From: Prorocentrum cordatum
Taxonomy: Eukaryota > Sar > Dinophyceae > Prorocentrales > Prorocentraceae
Direction: 5' to 3'
DNA: 64,000 nucleotides
Assembly: GCA_963575745.1 (NCBI GenBank)
Contig: CAUYUJ010014171.1
Coordinates: forward strand, 2,040,831 to 2,104,830
Below are positions 60,850-64,000 of the stretch, piece by piece (the stretch's first letter is position 1; each line of letters opens with the position of its first letter). A model generated the notes under the pieces. That model was not told where the DNA came from and searched no databases. It saw only the letters and a program-made list of their open reading frames with translations. The position numbers and the translations under genes are program-made.

Positions 60850-61060
60850 AATATGTTTGCCTCTTGGGGCCACCTTTGGGGAGCCTCTTGGAGCCCGTGA
60901 GCCATCTTGGAGCCCTGTTGGGCCGTCTGTAAGCCATATTGGCGACCTCTTGTGCCATCTGGAGGCGTCTCGGGCTACCTGGGACCGTCTCGGAGCCCGC
61001 CAGGGCCTGCCAGGCCCGCCAGGGGCGATTTTGGCCACTTCAGCCGCGTTATGGTGTTTA
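60850..61060 (+). repeat. Phased T/G-rich repeat, short
   Basis: Resembles 56040-56200. Confidence 0.6.
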
Positions 61061-61069
61061 CCCCTCGGG

Positions 61070-61116
61070 CACGCGCTTCTTCCAGACTGGGGCTGGCCCG
61101 TGGACGTGCGTCCACG
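61070..61116 (-). other. Hairpin junction with faint PPR
   Basis: CGTGGAC/GTCCACG (61099-61116) then GGGCCAGCCCCAG-TC on the minus strand and SGRSACPRG, a faint PPR start. The terminal tetranucleotide is CCAG, not CTAG. Confidence 0.4.
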
Positions 61117-61129
61117 ACAGTTTACTCGC

Positions 61130-62095
61130 ATTCCAAAATGGAGATCGCGCGCATGCTTGCCTGCTTGCGTGATGCTCTGCGCGCATGGCTGGCTTGCTAG
61201 CCATGCAGCTGTCTCCCCAACGTTTCTGCTTGCATGATGCATGCTGGCCGGCGTGCCTGGTATCATAGCTGCTTGGCTTGCTTCATCGCTTGCTCGTCTG
61301 CTTACTGCCGCTTTCTGCCACTGCTTGAATTTTCTGCGGGGCTGTTTTTCCTGTTTGGACTCTCTGCTGATACTGCCTGTCTGCTAGTGCGGGCTGATGC
61401 CTGCTACGGATCGTTGCCGCCGGTTGCCGATTGTGTGATGGTGCTGCTTATGCGTGCTGCTGCAACTTGCTACTTCTCGCCGCTGTGCCCCTTTGGCAGA
61501 CGCCGGTCGCTGCCATTTCTGCTCGCGCACTGTCCCTGTCGCGAGGCTGCTAGCCGCTAGCCTGCTGGCCCTGCCGCTCGCCTGCCTGCTAGTGTGCTGG
61601 CCTGCTGGCCTGATCATTGCGTGCATGCTTCGTTTCTTGATCATCCGGTCGCTTCTGCTTACTGCCGCTTACTGTTGCTTGATAATGATTGCCATGTGTT
61701 GTTTCTTCTGCCGCCTGATGTTGACTGGTGCGGGCTACGGCTTGCTGCGGCTTGGTGGTGATGCTGCTTGCTGCTGCTTGGTGCTGGCTGACGTTGCTTG
61801 CCTGCTGCCGCTTGCGGGATGCTGCTGCTTGGTGATGCTGATGTGAACGCGTTCCTCTGCTGTGCTGCTGCTGCTGCTGCCCGCCGCTGCTGCTGCTGCT
61901 TGCTGCTGTAGGATGCTACTGTCTGCTAGTGCAGCTCACTGCTATTGCCAGCTGCTGTTGGTTGTTGCTGCCTGCTAGTGCTGCTGGTGGCTGGTGTTGC
62001 CAGCTGCTGCTGTCGGCTGGTTGCTGCTATCTGCTGTTGATTCTTGCTGCTGGTAGCTGCTCATGGCTGCAGCTGCTGGCTCTGCGGCTGTTGAA
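61130..62095. repeat. CTG/TGCTTG-rich degenerate tract, nearly 1 kb
   Basis: GCTGCTGCTTGCTG, CTGCTAGTG and GCTTGCTT words. A Leu/Cys-rich open plus frame (61454-61846) follows from it and is not taken as a gene. Confidence 0.7.
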
Positions 62096-62099
62096 TTAT

Positions 62100-62660
62100 T
62101 GGACCGTGCTGGGGCAGTCTGGGGCCGTTTTGGTGGCGTCTTCTTTTCAACAACGCCTACGTCACTCGAATGATGGCCTCGCACGAAGGGACAATGTTTG
62201 AGCCACCTTGTGAGCAATTCATCCAGGGCGATGATTTCCGCAAGGAAGGAATATTTTGGTTCAGACATAAATGCTCTGACAAGAACAACAAATGAGCGAG
62301 TTGTGCTTTGACCTCTATCAGGAACGTTTTCGATGCACCTAGGGCCATCCTGGGGCCTTTGGTGGCGTCTTTGGGCCATCTTGGGACCGTCCTGGGCCCC
62401 GTCTCAGGCCTCTCTGGGGGTCTCTTGGGCAGTCGCGGCGCCTTCTGGAGGCACTCTTGGGCTGTCTGTGGGCTCTTCGAAACTGTTTCGGGCCGTTCAG
62501 GAGCCCTCTTGGAGCCATCCTCAGCCTCTCTTGGGGCTGTCTCGGGTCGTCTTGGGAATTTCATGGGGCGCCCTGGGGCCAGCCTGGGGTGATCCTGGGG
62601 TCCGTCCGGGTGCCGTCGTTGAGGCGCGTCAGGGCATTCGAAGCCCATTTGAGGCACTGC
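62100..62660 (+). repeat. Phased repeat (62330-62600) with unique left part
   Basis: 62150-62320 is unique and AT-richer, with no gene. From 62330 TCTTGGG words at 10-11 bp steps. Confidence 0.6.
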
Positions 62661-62754
62661 CAGAGTAAGGTGGAAGCGGGCAACTGGGGGTGCAAATAAC
62701 GTTCATTTAGAATGGGGGCTCCCCGCTGCAATGTCCCGGCGGAGAACCGCGGGC

Positions 62755-63020
62755 AACGCGTCCTCCTTCTCCTCGTTCTCCTCATCGGCCTCCTCCTCCG
62801 TATCATCATCCAGACCATCCATCTTCCCATCGTGCCGTTGGGTTTCCTCCTCCACCAGCACCTGCTCCTGCAACCCCCTGAGACACGACACGACCACCAC
62901 CCCTGCATCCCCCTCCTCATCCTCCTGGCCGTCCTGCCCATCCTCCTCTTCCCGCTCCCTCTCCGACTCCTCCTCTTCTCCCTCATCCTGCTCTTCCTCG
63001 TGCTCCTGTACCTCCTTCTC
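62755..63020. repeat. Imperfect (TCC)n-rich block
   Basis: TCCTCC/CTC words. A Glu-rich minus frame continues into the next repeat. Confidence 0.7.
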
Positions 63021-63039
63021 TTCGGGCGGCTGCGCCCGC

Positions 63040-63530
63040 GGGAGGGTTGACATGTGTCGCCCGGTTGCGGTTGCAGTTGCGCCCGCGGGCGGGTTGAAAG
63101 GTGTCGTCTGGTTGCGGTTGCGGTTGCGCCCGTGGGCGGGTTGACATGTGTCGCCTGGTTGCTGTTGCGGTTGTGCCCGCGGGCGGGTTGAAAAGTGTCG
63201 TCTGGTTGCGGTTGCGGTTGCGCCCGCGGGCGGGTTGAAAGGTGTCGTCTGGTTGCGGTTGCGGTTGCGCCCGTGGGCGGGTTGACATGTGTCGCCTGGT
63301 TGCTGTTGCGGTTGTGCCCGCGGGCGGGTTGAAAAGTGTCGTCTGGTTGCGGTTGCGGTTGCGCCCGCGGGCGGGTTGAAAGGTGTGTGGTCCTCCTGGT
63401 TGTGGTGTCGGTCGCGCCGCACGGGCGGGGTTGAGCGTTGTCGCCTGGTTGCGGTTGCGCCTGCGGACGGGTGAAAAGTGTCGTCTGGTTGCGGTTGCGG
63501 TTGCGCCGCGGGCGGGTTGAAATGTTGGTG
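63040..63530. repeat. 47-bp minisatellite with 141-bp higher-order unit
   Basis: GGGCGGGTTGA marks units starting at a constant 47-bp step from about 63044 to 63373. Three monomer types (GAAAGG, GACATG, GAAAAG after the marker) repeat in order, giving a 141-bp higher-order unit, two copies plus. 63374-63530 is decayed. Since 141 is a multiple of 3, a 277-codon minus frame stays open. Confidence 0.9.
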
Positions 63531-63667
63531 GTTCAAGCGCCCCTCATTGCTCAGTCAGTTCGGTGCAGTCCAGGTCGGCCAGTTCAGCGGAAGGCACGGA
63601 ACCTCACCCGGCTCCGCCGAGAAAAGCAGAAGCAAGACCAGACACAGCACAAAACAATAGGGTCTGA

Positions 63668-63875
63668 CCAGGAGGAGGAGGAAGCAGGAGGAGGAGAAGG
63701 AGGAGGACCAAGGAGAGGAGGAAGTGGGAGGAGGAGGAGGAGGGAGGAGGAGGAGGGAGAGAGGGAGGGGGAGGGGGGAGGGAGGGAGGGAGGGGAGGGA
63801 GGAGGAGGAGGAGGAGAAGGAGGAGGAGGAGAAGGAAGGAGGACAGGGAGGGGAGGAGGAGGAGGAGGAGAGAGG
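63668..63875. repeat. (GGA)n/(GGGA)n microsatellite block
   Basis: GGA triplets with GGGAGGGA islands. The last 125 bp of the window is GC-rich with no feature. Confidence 0.95.
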
Positions 63876-64000
63876 TGGTCTGTCTCGGGGCCTGCCTGGG
63901 AGGGCTTCGTGGCTTCAGAGGCGCCTCTGGGCGCCCGGGTCGTCGCCGCTCCCCGAGGCAGCACCGCCCAGGCCCGGGCCGCGGGAGACAGTCTGCCCTT

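Noticed and set aside
61454-61846. Leu/Cys-rich frame resembling a membrane protein
   Set aside because: Follows from CTG/TGCTTG repeats; similar frames occur in the other CTG tracts.
62703-63536. 277-codon minus frame with NPPAGATATATRRH repeats
   Set aside because: Explained by a 141-bp higher-order repeat joined to a TCC tract.

Overview
This window looks like nuclear DNA of a dinoflagellate. It is very GC-rich, extremely repeat-rich and gene-poor. It carries a near-exact copy of the dinoflagellate spliced leader (minus strand, 19798-19818), many single pentatricopeptide (PPR) units of the SYNAGISACEKG..QWQRALALLSEM type, and two decayed retroelements of kinds I associate with dinoflagellates. 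I see no intact host gene. The species cannot be fixed from the sequence alone.

Layout. 1-25.5 kb: fields of a degenerate T/G-rich repeat with 10-11 bp spacing, punctuated every 1-5 kb by single PPR units, all on the minus strand. A satellite of about 190 bp carrying a 12-bp-arm hairpin lies at 8.8-10.9 kb, and a retroposed PPR piece with spliced-leader relics at 19.5-19.8 kb. 25.9-33.3 kb: a broken plus-strand LINE-like element (endonuclease, reverse transcriptase, CxxC segment, RNase H) interrupted by microsatellites, a near-identical internal duplication and an exact 101-bp minisatellite. 33.7-36.1 kb: simple repeats. 36143-42595: a minus-strand tyrosine-recombinase retroelement with split direct repeats (A1 - genes - B1 A2 - B2), inserted in a (TA)n tract. 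It encodes RT, RNase H, a recombinase-like frame and a C5-cytosine-methyltransferase-like domain. 42.8-43.5 kb: a 12-bp minisatellite. 43.7-62.7 kb: phased repeats and PPR units again. Here a duplicate of the 13.0-15.3 kb block is split by a 4.5-kb repeat-rich insertion (47865-52361). 62.7-64 kb: microsatellites and a 47-bp minisatellite with a three-unit higher order.

How the parts relate. Every PPR piece is on the minus strand and most begin at the same codon position, just after a short hairpin, about 9 bases, and C-T-A/G-G followed by T. This reads either as repeated exons with a shared intron 3' end or as Helitron/introner-like termini. The hairpin shows base-pair covariation between copies. 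The phased repeat has a 21-bp (10+11) double unit. It therefore stays open in several frames and yields long but spurious reading frames rich in Gly-Pro-Ser-Trp (plus) or Pro-Arg-Gln-Asp (minus). Those frames are not annotated as genes.
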